In this document: positions 34,436 through 44,780 of the stretch, piece after piece
Numbering within the stretch: the first letter of the stretch is position 1
Layout of the letters: the number at the start of each line of letters is the position of its first letter
Source of the DNA: an uncultured Alistipes sp.
GTDB taxonomy: Bacteria > Bacteroidota > Bacteroidia > Bacteroidales > Rikenellaceae
Assembly (NCBI GenBank): GCA_900539755.1
Contig: UQDC01000011.1
Coordinates: forward strand, 1 to 64,000
DNA length: 64,000 nucleotides
Direction: 5' to 3'
Made by a program: the position numbers and the translations under genes
The notes under the pieces: model-generated
Database searches by the model: none
What the model was told of the DNA's origin: nothing
Seen by the model: the letters and a program-made list of their open reading frames with translations, nothing else

Positions 34436-36574
34436 TTATTGCATCGGAACAAAATTTTCGTATTTAACTACCCACTTGCCATTTTTCGGGAAGCCCGGAG
34501 CTTCGCCTTGCGAACCATCCCAACCTCCGGCCATCATGGCAACTGCAGTCAACAAACCGCCGTTTGACGGGAAGTAAGGCCATGGACCGCCACTAGCAAG
34601 GCCATGCTCGTCAAAACGGAACTGTTTGGAGTTATGCATCAGCATATCGATTGCCAATTCCGGATTACCACTGCGCGCAGCTCCCATAGCCATCATTGGG
34701 AAGTCCCAGCCCCAGATACGGTCAGACTGCCATTCGCGATTCACTTTATCCAACGTTCTACGATAAACTGTAGTATCAACTCCATCACCCGGCAGCATAC
34801 CAAACACACCGGTCAATGCAGGATGTTCAAAGGTATATTTTGTCCACATGTCGGGAATACCTTCATAAGTTACATATACGCTATCCTGGATCGGCAGCGG
34901 AGAAAGCTTATTGAGAACTGTATCCCATTGCGGTTCACGAGGCATACCGAGACGTTCGCGCCACTGTTGTGCTGTACGCAATCCATAACGCCAATAACCC
35001 AACTCAAAAATAGGATTGACCGTCTTGAGAGCATCTGTATTCTCAGATACGATTACGACTGGAGGGCCCAACACATAACGATCATTCGCTGCGTCATAAT
35101 GAGCATAGTCAGCCATATATTGTGCTGAGTTCAACACAACATCTTTCCATTTATCAAGAGTCTCCTGAGTTGGATGGAGACGATAATCCATCTCTGCAAA
35201 GTAGATCGGATGCGGTTGTTGCCAAATCAACAGACCATGAGCCCAACATGGCCATTCACGGTCAAAATCAGCGGTACATTTGGGCCATTTGGCTCCACGA
35301 CGTCCCATTTTCTGTGCACGTTGGATTGAAGTAGGCAAAAAGTCAGGGAAAATATGCAAACTTCTGTCGAACAACTCCCAACGATTCCACAAGCCGTAAT
35401 GTACACCATGCCACCAGATCATTTCGTAATGGAAACGACCAAACCAACCGTTATTAACAAGACCGCTCTCCTGAGGAGGAAGATCACCTGCCTCATTTAC
35501 ACGTAACACGTATTGAGACAACACAATACGACGTTCAAGTTCTTCCCAACGAGGATCCGTACTTTCCGAAAGGTCGATAGCAGCACCAGACATCCAGTAA
35601 GCTTCCCAGGCTTTTGCGCTCGCCTCATCAATCTGCGAGGCGGAAGGCAACTGATCAACAGCGATTGCGTCAGGAGAGAAAGCACAAGTAAACATCAACT
35701 CCTCCCCTTCCGTAGGCATCAGCAAGAAACGGTGAGGAGAGTCTGACGGAGTATCTTGACCGAATGAAGCCGGAGTAGCCCATTTCAGAGCAGTATAATA
35801 GGTGGTACTATCCATCGTTCTGAGGATTTCAGCACTTTGACTGCCATTCGAGATTACCTCAGAGCGATGTTTGTCATAAGCATTGTAATCGCCCACAGTA
35901 TCTCTAAAGTCGCCGTGATCGGCATAGGGGAAATCAAAAAAGACTCCAATACGTCCCTGAGCCACCAACGGTGATTTAATAGATACACCAAGAGCATCTT
36001 GATCAGGATCACATGCAGTAGTTACCTCAACCTTTTCACCATCGATCTGGAATGAACTGTATATAATACCTTTCCAAAGATCGACCTCCTGATGCGGATT
36101 CATCAAATCGCTTTCAACGACAGGCGATCCATCCGCATGGGTCATCTGCAAGCCGATACGTCCCAAATTAAATCGGTGGGGATTGGCAACCAACCAAGCT
36201 GTAATCTCAGGTTTATTCGGATCGCCAACCTCATAGGGGATCATTTTCCCATAGGTATCCATAGGGACTCCGGTATAGTCCTCAACCTTCACACCATCAG
36301 GCAGAGGGAAGCTATGCCAGCTCCAGTGCGACATGGTATTGAAGGGGACAAATGTTTGCAATCCGGTAACATCCACGCCAAAAGCAAAATTGCCGTTACC
36401 TACCTGTGCCGGGCTTCGGTGATAAACCGAATCGGTCACAATCCGATGACGCTCTACAACGGCACGGCGATCAATTTTTCCGGTCTCATTGCAGGCGACA
36501 ACAGACAGTGAAATAGCGGCCATCCACACCAACTGCTTCCGGCCAGAAATCAACAAATCTGAAATCAAAGACAT
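34436..36574 (-). CDS. Glycoside hydrolase lipoprotein, (alpha/alpha)6-barrel, GH65-like
   Basis: 712 residues from ATG 36574 (MSLISDLL); the open frame to 36646 adds 24 unconserved residues. Signal with lipobox VVA-C near residue 28. N-terminal beta-sandwich (to ~300) containing GNGNFAFGVDVTGLQTF, then a six-hairpin barrel rich in Trp/Tyr: GRFHYEMIWWHGVHYGLWNRWELFDRSL, WPCWAHGLLIWQQPHPIYFAEMDYRL and GWDFPMMAMGAARSGNPELA. This layout fits GH65/GH95-like or related six-hairpin glycosidases; family number uncertain. It lies opposite in strand to the rhamnosidase genes but next to them, so it likely serves the same glycan. Confidence 0.65.
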   Translation of the reverse strand: MSLISDLLISGRKQLVWMAAISLSVVACNETGKIDRRAVVERHRIVTDSVYHRSPAQVGNGNFAFGVDVTGLQTFVPFNTMSHWSWHSFPLPDGVKVEDYTGVPMDTYGKMIPYEVGDPNKPEITAWLVANPHRFNLGRIGLQMTHADGSPVVESDLMNPHQEVDLWKGIIYSSFQIDGEKVEVTTACDPDQDALGVSIKSPLVAQGRIGVFFDFPYADHGDFRDTVGDYNAYDKHRSEVISNGSQSAEILRTMDSTTYYTALKWATPASFGQDTPSDSPHRFLLMPTEGEELMFTCAFSPDAIAVDQLPSASQIDEASAKAWEAYWMSGAAIDLSESTDPRWEELERRIVLSQYVLRVNEAGDLPPQESGLVNNGWFGRFHYEMIWWHGVHYGLWNRWELFDRSLHIFPDFLPTSIQRAQKMGRRGAKWPKCTADFDREWPCWAHGLLIWQQPHPIYFAEMDYRLHPTQETLDKWKDVVLNSAQYMADYAHYDAANDRYVLGPPVVIVSENTDALKTVNPIFELGYWRYGLRTAQQWRERLGMPREPQWDTVLNKLSPLPIQDSVYVTYEGIPDMWTKYTFEHPALTGVFGMLPGDGVDTTVYRRTLDKVNREWQSDRIWGWDFPMMAMGAARSGNPELAIDMLMHNSKQFRFDEHGLASGGPWPYFPSNGGLLTAVAMMAGGWDGSQGEAPGFPKNGKWVVKYENFVPMQ

Positions 36575-36785
36575 ACGTATGAGTTTTAGATGAGATGGTA
36601 ATAATAATAAAAAAATGCGAGCGGCCCAAATTCGCCATCCCCACATCTCAAAGATTCAACTGACAAACAAAAACTTACAATTCAAAGATTCGACTAACTC
36701 AACAAGGTTCTCTTACTGTTATATCAACAAAAAGGTTAACAAATTTTTAAACCCAACAGTACAAGGTTTTCCAAAAATAAAGCCG

Positions 36786-36793
36786 TACCTTTG
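36786..36793 (+). promoter_or_regulatory. Probable -7 element of the glycan-degradation operon
   Basis: TACCTTTG, an exact TAnnTTTG, 90 bp before the metallophosphoesterase start. The -33 box is not clear. Confidence 0.5.
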
Positions 36794-36882
36794 TTCGGTC
36801 AATTTGCATTTTCTCTCATGAGCGTCTCATAAAAGACTGAATTACTAACTTTTATATTTCAATTAATTCCACCTTATTCATC

Positions 36883-38058
36883 ATGTCACAAAAATGGCTT
36901 TTAACACTCGTTGGATTGTTTGCATGGATTGGGGTTTCAGCCCAAGAGCAAGAGATTAAAATCTCCGGAGGCCCCTATTTACAACAGATGGGCGAGCACG
37001 AAGTAACCATTGTTTGGATGACCAATCGGCCTGCTGTTTCCTGGGTCGAGATTGCCCCGAATGACGGGCGCAGTTTTTATGCAACCGAACATCCGAAATT
37101 TTACCAAACCGAGATGGGACGTAAAGTCGTTGACACTTTACACCGCATCCATATTACCGGACTTGAAAAAGGGACCAAATACCGGTATCGCATCTATTCT
37201 CGAGAAGTGACTGTACTGGAAAACTATTTCGTTCAATACGGTCATACCGTTGCCAGCGAATCTTACGTTCGCGAGCCTCTCTCTTTTACCACATTTGACT
37301 ACTCGAAGCCTGAAATCTCATTTACCGTCGTCAATGACATACACGGCGACAACGAGTTATTGGCAGATTTAATCGACAATGTGCAAAAAGAGAAAAACGA
37401 CTTTGTCATCTTCAACGGAGATATGGTGACAACATTCGATTCCGGGGCCGGCATTTTCAATGGTTTTCTCCATACGGCCACAGAGCGTTTTGCCTCAGAG
37501 ATTCCGTTCTTCTACGCCAGGGGCAACCATGAGACCCGCGGCCTTTTCTTTGCCCAATACCGCAACTTTTTCCCTGCCCCCACCCAAACGACCTATTACT
37601 CATTCCAGGCAGGGCCTGTCTTTTTTATTGTGCTGGACGGTGGAGAGGACAAACCCGATTCTGATATGGAATATTTCGATTTGAGTGCTTTTGACACTTT
37701 TCGAAATGAACAAGTGGCCTGGCTTAAAAAGACATTGGATAGCGAAGCCTGCAAAAATGCAGCGTACCGCATCGTAGTGATCCACATCCCGCCCGGATGC
37801 GACACCTGGTATGGACCTTTGGAGTCACAACGGCTTTTTGTGCCACTGCTCAACGAAGCCAACATCGATTTGATGTTATGCGGACATTTGCATCGTCACG
37901 TTTATTCTCCCGCTGGAGAGGAGGGGCGTAATTACCCAATGCTGGTCAATTCCAACACAGAGGGAGCCTATATTACGGTTAATGACAAAGGAATCGATCT
38001 TACTGTAAAAGATCGCCAGCACAATCAGACCCACAACTGGAAACTACCTCGAAAATAG
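36883..38058 (+). CDS. Secreted purple-acid-phosphatase-like metallophosphoesterase
   Basis: 391 residues with a cleavable signal (ends VSAQ, ~21). Residues ~25-138 form an FnIII-like N-domain (PYLQQMGEHEVTIVWMTNRP, GLEKGTKYRYRIYS), as in purple acid phosphatases. Metallophosphoesterase motifs in order: ND-IHGD (D152, H154), FNGDM (D180), GNHE (N215-H216), VIHIPPG, and CGHLHRH. Likely a periplasmic phosphomonoesterase or phosphodiesterase. First gene of the plus-strand locus with two rhamnosidases, so it may remove phosphate from a decorated glycan (inference). Confidence 0.85.
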   Translation: MSQKWLLTLVGLFAWIGVSAQEQEIKISGGPYLQQMGEHEVTIVWMTNRPAVSWVEIAPNDGRSFYATEHPKFYQTEMGRKVVDTLHRIHITGLEKGTKYRYRIYSREVTVLENYFVQYGHTVASESYVREPLSFTTFDYSKPEISFTVVNDIHGDNELLADLIDNVQKEKNDFVIFNGDMVTTFDSGAGIFNGFLHTATERFASEIPFFYARGNHETRGLFFAQYRNFFPAPTQTTYYSFQAGPVFFIVLDGGEDKPDSDMEYFDLSAFDTFRNEQVAWLKKTLDSEACKNAAYRIVVIHIPPGCDTWYGPLESQRLFVPLLNEANIDLMLCGHLHRHVYSPAGEEGRNYPMLVNSNTEGAYITVNDKGIDLTVKDRQHNQTHNWKLPRK

Positions 38059-38122
38059 AGAGGAATCAAAGATTCACCTAAACCTATCTTCATACATATA
38101 CAAACTAACCTAACGAACACTT

Positions 38123-40324
38123 ATGCGCAACTTTATTTTTCTGCTGATCGGCGTGATGGCCAGTTTCAGTATCCACGCCGAAACACCCTGGAAAGGAGCC
38201 TGGATCAGCCATGAAACGAATCAAAGTCACCCCAACAGTTGGTACACATACCGCACCACCGTAGACATTGAAAAAGTTCCGGCACAGGCCATGGCACGTA
38301 TTGCTGCTGACAGTAAATACTGGTTATGGATCAACGGTCAAATGGTCGTATTCGAAGGATCGTTGAAACGAGGCCCAGCTCCGGGCGACGCATACTACGA
38401 TGAGATCGACATCGCGCCCTATCTGCAGGAGGGAGAAAATACAATCGCTGCATTGGTATGGTATTTTGGTTTGAATGGATTTAGCCATTCGAGCAGTGGT
38501 CATGCCGGTTTTCTGTTCGATTGTCAAGCACCGGGTTTGGAGATTGTCTCGAACAATCAATGGAGTTGTGACACCTACCAAGCCTATTCGAACACGGATG
38601 CGCCCCACCCCAATTACCGTATGCCAGAGGGCAATATTCGTTACGATGCCCGCAAAGCGATTGAAGGGTGGAACCTGCCAGGCGAAGACAAAATCAAAAC
38701 GAGCGCCATGATGGTCGGAGATGCCAATCGTGCTCCTTTCGGCAAATTGGTCAAACGTCCCATCCCGATGTGGAAAGACTATGGACTGAAAGAGTATGTT
38801 GGGATCGAACAGGTGGGCGACACACTTTTCTGCAAACTGCCTTACAATGCACAAATCACACCATGGTTGGAGGTTGTTTCAGACAAAGGTGGCGACACCA
38901 TCCGCATCCAAACGGATAACTATTATACCGGTAATGGCAGTACAGCCTCGGTACGCTGTGAATACATCACCCGCCCGGGCTTGCAGCAATATGAAAACTT
39001 AGGCTGGATGAGCGGCCATATTGTAAAATATGTGATCCCTCAAGGGGTCGAGGTCAAGGCTCTGAAATTCCGAGAGACAGGATACAACACCGAATTTGCC
39101 GGCAAATTCCAATGTAACGATCCATTTTTAAATGAATTGTGGAAACGGGCAGCGCGGACACTTTATCTCAATATGCGTGACACCTACTTCGACTGTCCGG
39201 AGCGTGAACGAGCCCAGTGGGGAGGAGATTTAGCCAATGAACTGGCACAAAGTTTCTATGCTTTTGATCCGCAAGCTCAAAAGTTGGCGACCAAGGCAAT
39301 TCGTGAGATAATCGGCTGGCAACGCAACGACGGGGTGATCTTCTCACCGGCCCCAGCCGGCAACTGGTCACGGGAGCTGCCTTTGCAATCGCTTGCATTG
39401 GTAGGTTGGTACGGTTTCTACACCCAATATTTTTACAGTGGCGACAGCAGTTTCGTCGCTTCCATCTACGATGGCATGCACCGTTACTTGCACGAACACT
39501 GGGAAATTGGAGCCGCCGGTTTAGTCATGCACCGAACCGGCGACTGGACCTGGGCCGATTGGGGTGAACACAAAGATTACCTGGTACTGACCAATGCATG
39601 GTATTATTTAGCTATGAAAGCAGAGCGAGCTTTTGCCCAGATGCTCGGTAAGCAGGATGACATAGCTAAAATCGACCAGATCATGACCGGCATCGAACAG
39701 AATTTTGACAAACGTTTCTGGACCGGCAGTTGTTATCGCGATCCTGCGTATCAAGGTCAAACGGATGATCGTGCACAAGCCATGGCTATTTTAGCAGGAT
39801 TGGCATCACCAGACAAATACCCACAACTAGCCGAAGTTCTTCGCGCGGAACAACATGCAGGCCCCTATATGGAAAAATATGTGTTGGAGGCACTTTTTAC
39901 AATCAACCGCCCAGAGTTGGCTATCGAACGCATCCATAAACGTTACGCCGAAATGCTCAGCTATGATGAGTACACCACGCTTTTTGAAGTATGGAAATAC
40001 AAAGCGCATGCAACAGATGCCAATTCGAACGACCATGCTTGGACTGGCGGGCCTTTGACCTTGTTGAGCCAAAAGGTATGCGGCATTGCTCCGACTGCAC
40101 CTGGATTCAAAACCTTCCAGATTGCACCGCAGATGGGCAATTTGACCGAGGCTTCAGCTACGGTCAGCACAGTTAACGGTGTTATTGAGGCTCACGTTAT
40201 CCGCAAGGGGAAAACCATGACAGTAACCGCTACCGTCCCAGAAGGAACTACAGCAGAGGTTATCTTCCCATCGGGAGACAAAACCACACTTACAGCCGGG
40301 ACACACACCGTAAAAGGAAAATAA
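38123..40324 (+). CDS. GH78-type alpha-L-rhamnosidase (first)
   Basis: 733 residues with signal peptide (ends IHA, ~19). N-terminal beta domains carry the carbohydrate-sensing YWLWINGQMVVFEGSLKRGPAPGDAYYDEIDI segment seen in GH78. The catalytic (alpha/alpha)6 barrel starts near residue 330 and holds the family motif DCPERERAQWGGD (357-369) with an acidic residue expected as general acid. Further conserved GDWTWADWG occurs later. A C-terminal beta domain ends TAEVIFPSGDKTTL. Releases terminal L-rhamnose. 64 bp after the phosphoesterase. Confidence 0.85.
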   Translation: MRNFIFLLIGVMASFSIHAETPWKGAWISHETNQSHPNSWYTYRTTVDIEKVPAQAMARIAADSKYWLWINGQMVVFEGSLKRGPAPGDAYYDEIDIAPYLQEGENTIAALVWYFGLNGFSHSSSGHAGFLFDCQAPGLEIVSNNQWSCDTYQAYSNTDAPHPNYRMPEGNIRYDARKAIEGWNLPGEDKIKTSAMMVGDANRAPFGKLVKRPIPMWKDYGLKEYVGIEQVGDTLFCKLPYNAQITPWLEVVSDKGGDTIRIQTDNYYTGNGSTASVRCEYITRPGLQQYENLGWMSGHIVKYVIPQGVEVKALKFRETGYNTEFAGKFQCNDPFLNELWKRAARTLYLNMRDTYFDCPERERAQWGGDLANELAQSFYAFDPQAQKLATKAIREIIGWQRNDGVIFSPAPAGNWSRELPLQSLALVGWYGFYTQYFYSGDSSFVASIYDGMHRYLHEHWEIGAAGLVMHRTGDWTWADWGEHKDYLVLTNAWYYLAMKAERAFAQMLGKQDDIAKIDQIMTGIEQNFDKRFWTGSCYRDPAYQGQTDDRAQAMAILAGLASPDKYPQLAEVLRAEQHAGPYMEKYVLEALFTINRPELAIERIHKRYAEMLSYDEYTTLFEVWKYKAHATDANSNDHAWTGGPLTLLSQKVCGIAPTAPGFKTFQIAPQMGNLTEASATVSTVNGVIEAHVIRKGKTMTVTATVPEGTTAEVIFPSGDKTTLTAGTHTVKGK

Positions 40325-40462
40325 AATATGCTAACTTTGACATAAGATATAAACACAACGCAGCCATATTTTGTGTAGAACAAATTAGCAACAAAATTTC
40401 CTGTCCTGTGATTGATACACAATTAACACTAATCTGAAACACCTATTAGCTTCACATTAATT

Positions 40463-41362
40463 ATGCATTTTTCATTCATTCGTTTTATGAAAACCACGGT
40501 TGCAGCCGGGTGCCTATCTTTGATAGGCCTAAGTGCAGAGGCACAAACCAAGCCGTTTGAATTGAAACTTTGGTCCTCTACTCCTCCGGGAGTGAGCGGA
40601 ATCACCAGCGAGGAGCGTGTTGACGAAAACGGTTTGCTTCACAATGTTACAGAACCTTCACTATTCGTTTATCCGGCAAATCCCGCCAAAAACACCGGTA
40701 TTTCCGTCATGATTGCCCCTGGAGGCGGTTATGCTTTTTTGGCTATTGATCACGAAGGCAAGGATATTGCCAAATGGCTTGCCGAAAACGGTATCACAGG
40801 AATCGTTCTGAAATATCGTATCCCCAATGGTCATCATGCTATTCCTCTGAGTGATGCACAACAAGGGATGCGTGTCATTCGCGAGCACGCCCAGGAGTGG
40901 AAAATTGACCCGAATAAAGTCGGAGTGATGGGCTCTTCTGCCGGTGGCCATCTGGCATCGACCCTGATGACCCATTTCGATGCAGAGACTCGTCCCGATT
41001 TCGGCGTATTGTTCTACCCGGTTATCACCTTTGCAGACAGCCTGACCCATCGCGGTTCAGTGAAAAATCTGGCCGGAGAGAACCTCACTTCGCAACTGCG
41101 TGAATACTATTCCAACGAAAAACAGGTCACGGCACAAACGCCACGAACCCTTCTGATTCTGTCGGATGATGACCGCACTGTCCCAGCTCAAAACAGTACG
41201 ATGTTTTACAATGCACTTAAGAGCTGGCAGGTCCCCGCTACGATGTATGTTTTTCCAACAGACGGACACGGATGGGGCTTCCGCTCATCATTCCGGTTCC
41301 ACGATGTGATGAAAGAGTTACTACTCGACTGGCTGTTAAACGACGCTACTGCCAACCGATAA
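40463..41362 (+). CDS. Secreted alpha/beta-hydrolase esterase (acetyl-xylan-esterase-like)
   Basis: 299 residues with signal peptide (ends AEAQ, ~28; a second possible ATG at 40487). Oxyanion strand VMIAPGGGYAF, nucleophile S159 in MGSSAGGHLAS, Asp in LILSDDDRTVP, His in DGHGWGFRS. This is the BD-FAE / acetyl-xylan-esterase type architecture common next to glycosidases. Probably deacylates the same rhamnose-containing glycan that the neighbouring GH78 enzymes attack. Confidence 0.82.
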   Translation: MHFSFIRFMKTTVAAGCLSLIGLSAEAQTKPFELKLWSSTPPGVSGITSEERVDENGLLHNVTEPSLFVYPANPAKNTGISVMIAPGGGYAFLAIDHEGKDIAKWLAENGITGIVLKYRIPNGHHAIPLSDAQQGMRVIREHAQEWKIDPNKVGVMGSSAGGHLASTLMTHFDAETRPDFGVLFYPVITFADSLTHRGSVKNLAGENLTSQLREYYSNEKQVTAQTPRTLLILSDDDRTVPAQNSTMFYNALKSWQVPATMYVFPTDGHGWGFRSSFRFHDVMKELLLDWLLNDATANR

Positions 41363-41549
41363 TGTTATTGAGTTGAGGACTTAGCCCAAACTCCCAAGCG
41401 AATCGATAAAAACCTGAGGGGTATGTTCGTCCTGTAGTCATCAAAGAATCTTTGTAAGATAAACAGGAGTAACCATTTTTAATATACAAAATGTGTGTTG
41501 CCCAATCGTCTAGCGATAAAATACTCCAAAACAAACAACATCTAATTAT

Positions 41550-43787
41550 ATGAGACAACTACTGCGTACCGGACTACTTTTATTGGCAGGATGGTTCCTG
41601 ACGCCCCAAGTACAGGCACAGCCCGTATCATTTCAAAAAGCTGTCCCCATATGGATTGCAGAGCAACAGACCACACCCAACCTCACAGCCAGTTTCCGTG
41701 CCATGATTCCATGGAATGGGAATTCGGACATGCAACTGCGCATAACCGCTCACAGCGATTATCGGGCCTATGTGAATGGGACTTTCCTCGGCCATGGACC
41801 ATGTGTTGCGGGCAAAGGATATTACCGTGTCGATGAATACGATCTGAAACCCTATCTGAAAGAGGGCGAAAACCTACTTGCCATTGAAGTTGCGGGCTAT
41901 AACGTTCCCAACTTTTATATTATGAATGCGCCATCGTTCCTGCAGGCCGAAGTAACGTCAGACGGACAGGTCGTTGCAGCAACAGCTACCGGCAAATGGA
42001 ACGAAGTAGCCATTCCATTCGAAGGGGCTGTATTGGGACAACGCCTTGCCGATGCTCCGAAATTCAGTTTTCAACGTACATATCGTGAATTGTACAAATT
42101 AGAACCGGGATATAATGCTTGGTTGACCGATCCCGATTCACCGCTTTTCGTCCCTTCGAAATTGGAGGAGACCGATCATAAAAACCTGATCGCACGTCGG
42201 GTTAAATATCCCGATTATTCGATTCGTTATGCGACAGACACTCTTCCCAACAACATTTTCAAATTCGAGTGCAACTCCACCGGCTTCCTCGGTGCAAAGT
42301 TCGAAGTACGCACCCCATCCAAAGTGGCTTTCATTTGGGACGAACTGCTGACCGAAGGCAAGATCAAACGCCGCATGTCATTTGACGGTCGCATGGAGTT
42401 CGAATTGGCTCCTGGTGAGTACATCATCGAATCATTCGAACCCTATACCATGCAGTATATGCAAGCTGTAATCGAAGAGGGGGATTGCAAAGTGAGTGAC
42501 GTTTATCTCCGTCAGTATGTCAACTCGGATGTATCACGTGCCAAATTTGCGTGTGACAACGAAGGCATCAACAAGATATACAAAGCAGCTGTCGAGACCT
42601 ACAAACAGAACGCTTTGGATATTTTTATGGACTGTCCTTCACGTGAGCGTGCAGGTTGGCTGTGCGACAGCTACTTCACCTCTCGAATCGCATTCGATCT
42701 TTCTGGGAACCACTTGATTGAAACCAACTTTTTGGAAAACTTCCTGTTGCCTGAAAAATTCGATCACATCCCGGAAGGAATGTTGCCGATGTGCTATCCG
42801 TCAGATCACGTTAACGGCAATTTCATTCCGAACTGGGCCATGTGGTTCGTGATCGAGTTGGAAGAGTACCTCGAACGCAGCAACGACCAGGAGATGATTG
42901 CCGCATTGGAACCACGTGTGAATGCTCTGCTCGACTATTTTAGCCGTTATGAGAACGAATACGAACTGCTCGAAGGTCTTGAGAAATGGGTATTCCTCGA
43001 ATGGTCAAAGGCCAATTCATTCGTACAGGATGTCAACTACCCGACCAACATGCTCTACGCCAAAATGCTTCAGGTGGCAGGCAAATTGTATGACAAACCA
43101 GAATTAGTAAAAAAGGCCGAGCGTATTCAAAATGTAATTCGCGAACAATCGTTCGACGGACAATTCTTCATTGACAACGCAATTCGCGAAAATGGCAAAT
43201 TGGTTCCTCAACCCAAAAATCGCACGGAGACCTGCCAATACTATGCCTTCTTCTGCGGCACGGCCACTGCAGAGCGCTATCCTGAACTCTTCAAGATTCT
43301 TTGTGAAGATTTCGGTCCCAATCGTCAGGAATTGGGAGCTTATCCCGAAATTTACCCGGCCAATGCATTTATCGGCACCTATCTGCGTATGGAGATGTTA
43401 GCTGAATATGGTTTGGTACAGCAGATGCTGGACGAATCCGTGGAGCAATACCTCTACATGGCCAATATGACTGGCACTCTGTGGGAAAATCTGACTCCAC
43501 ACGCCAGCTGCAACCACGGTTTTGCGGCCCACATCGCACACATGTTCTATCGTGACTTGTTAGGGTTGACAAAGGTCGATCCGATCCACAAAAAGCTGCA
43601 TGTAGTTTTCAATGCATCAAATTTGAAACAGTGCAGCGGCACGATTCCTGTTGGCGATGACGAGATCTCTTTAGCTTGGGAGAAGAAGGGGAAACGTCTC
43701 TATTATACCCTGAACGTTCCTGACAATTTCGAGGTTGAGATCACCAACAAGACTGACTTGAAATTGGTTGATCGCAATGACGATTAA
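41550..43787 (+). CDS. GH78-type alpha-L-rhamnosidase (second)
   Basis: 745 residues with signal peptide (ends VQA, ~23). Same layout as the gene at 38123 but clearly diverged: N-terminal DYRAYVNGTFLGHGPCVAGKGYYRVDEYDL, catalytic barrel with DCPSRERAGWLCD (361-373), then a WSKANSF segment and a helical toroid to ~680. C-terminal beta domain ends EVEITNKTDL. Two different GH78s in one locus suggest two rhamnose linkages. Terminator at 43832-43869 ends the locus. Confidence 0.85.
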   Translation: MRQLLRTGLLLLAGWFLTPQVQAQPVSFQKAVPIWIAEQQTTPNLTASFRAMIPWNGNSDMQLRITAHSDYRAYVNGTFLGHGPCVAGKGYYRVDEYDLKPYLKEGENLLAIEVAGYNVPNFYIMNAPSFLQAEVTSDGQVVAATATGKWNEVAIPFEGAVLGQRLADAPKFSFQRTYRELYKLEPGYNAWLTDPDSPLFVPSKLEETDHKNLIARRVKYPDYSIRYATDTLPNNIFKFECNSTGFLGAKFEVRTPSKVAFIWDELLTEGKIKRRMSFDGRMEFELAPGEYIIESFEPYTMQYMQAVIEEGDCKVSDVYLRQYVNSDVSRAKFACDNEGINKIYKAAVETYKQNALDIFMDCPSRERAGWLCDSYFTSRIAFDLSGNHLIETNFLENFLLPEKFDHIPEGMLPMCYPSDHVNGNFIPNWAMWFVIELEEYLERSNDQEMIAALEPRVNALLDYFSRYENEYELLEGLEKWVFLEWSKANSFVQDVNYPTNMLYAKMLQVAGKLYDKPELVKKAERIQNVIREQSFDGQFFIDNAIRENGKLVPQPKNRTETCQYYAFFCGTATAERYPELFKILCEDFGPNRQELGAYPEIYPANAFIGTYLRMEMLAEYGLVQQMLDESVEQYLYMANMTGTLWENLTPHASCNHGFAAHIAHMFYRDLLGLTKVDPIHKKLHVVFNASNLKQCSGTIPVGDDEISLAWEKKGKRLYYTLNVPDNFEVEITNKTDLKLVDRNDD

Positions 43788-43831
43788 TAGTGTACGGGAT
43801 TACATTTCACGACACTATGTATTTCAACGAC

Positions 43832-43869
43832 AAAAAAGAGAGCCTGCTATTAAGCAGGCTCTCTTTTTT
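43832..43869. terminator. Bidirectional terminator between the rhamnosidase locus and the next gene
   Basis: Stem AAAAAAGAGAGCCTGCT / AGCAGGCTCTCTTTTTT, near-perfect over 17 bp with a 4-base loop. It is flanked by A and T runs, so it works both ways. Confidence 0.92.
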
Positions 43870-43963
43870 ATTACTCTTACACTAACAAGGTGTGTCGCTT
43901 TCGCTTCTCTTGCAACACGTCCTCTTTTTGCAGCGTGCCACACTTGAGTAAAAGCGAGTTTGA

Positions 43964-44542
43964 CTATTTCGTTTTCCACGACTTTAGCACGTTATAAACT
44001 GATCCGGCCCAATAATTCCGCAGTCCGAACCCTCCTGCTTTAGCAGTTACCGTGCGGGAAAGAATGATGTTACGATTAGCTATATCAAAAAAGACCACTT
44101 GATAGGTACCTTTACCAATCCCTTTATTTAAGGTCAATGCAATAAATACAACACCTGTTCCTTCGCCTTGAGGCAATTCGTAACTTGTAATCAGTTTTTG
44201 GATCTCCTCTTCTGAAACATTATTTTCCTCATTACTCATACTTAGCAGATCTGCATAATCACACGCTTGATTATGAGTTTGTGTAGGAGTAATATTGAGT
44301 CCTGCTACTGGAATACGAAAAGCTTTTGCAAAATCATATTTAGAAGGTTCATCAATCAACAATTGGTTGATTCGAGGAAAAACTGCAGCAAATTCTTGTG
44401 CCGTTTCATCGGCTCCAATCACTTTAGCCAACGAGAAATCCACTCCATAAACGTAAAGATCCTTAACCTCAGCTAATTCAGGCTGAGCATTCGTGCTCCA
44501 GGCAAAGCCTAAAGCAGCAATCAACAACAACAGTTTTTTCAT
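43964..44542 (-). CDS. Secreted protein of unknown function
   Basis: 192 residues. Signal peptide ending STNAQ (~19). The body is a small alpha/beta domain with EVKDLYVYGVDFSLAKVIGADE at the start and an invariant-looking end TAKAGGFGLRNYWAGSVYNVLKSWK. I have seen this C-terminal 'FGLRNYWA-x-S' type pattern only in Bacteroidetes secreted proteins and know no function. Alone between two terminator-bounded loci; the 240 bp upstream shows no gene. Confidence 0.65.
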   Translation of the reverse strand: MKKLLLLIAALGFAWSTNAQPELAEVKDLYVYGVDFSLAKVIGADETAQEFAAVFPRINQLLIDEPSKYDFAKAFRIPVAGLNITPTQTHNQACDYADLLSMSNEENNVSEEEIQKLITSYELPQGEGTGVVFIALTLNKGIGKGTYQVVFFDIANRNIILSRTVTAKAGGFGLRNYWAGSVYNVLKSWKTK

Positions 44543-44780
44543 GACAAATCGGTATTAGTTAAACAAAGAAGGCTGATCCATGTCCATACATCTCCGTATA
44601 CGCGTAACTAACTCAAACGTTTACATTCTATTTTTCGATCAATGAATTACGCCATCCACCCAGTATTGCACAAAGAGCTCACCAGCAAAATACGGCTCAT
44701 CCAATACCTCAGAATCATTACGAATGATACGCAAAAACAGCCCTAGAATTAAGGCTTCTCTGTTACTGCAGTCACTTCGA

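Noticed and set aside
38060..38122. AACCTAA-like sequence before the first rhamnosidase, resembling the 34252 repeat
   Set aside because: Short and A+T-biased; similar words occur elsewhere in the window by chance.
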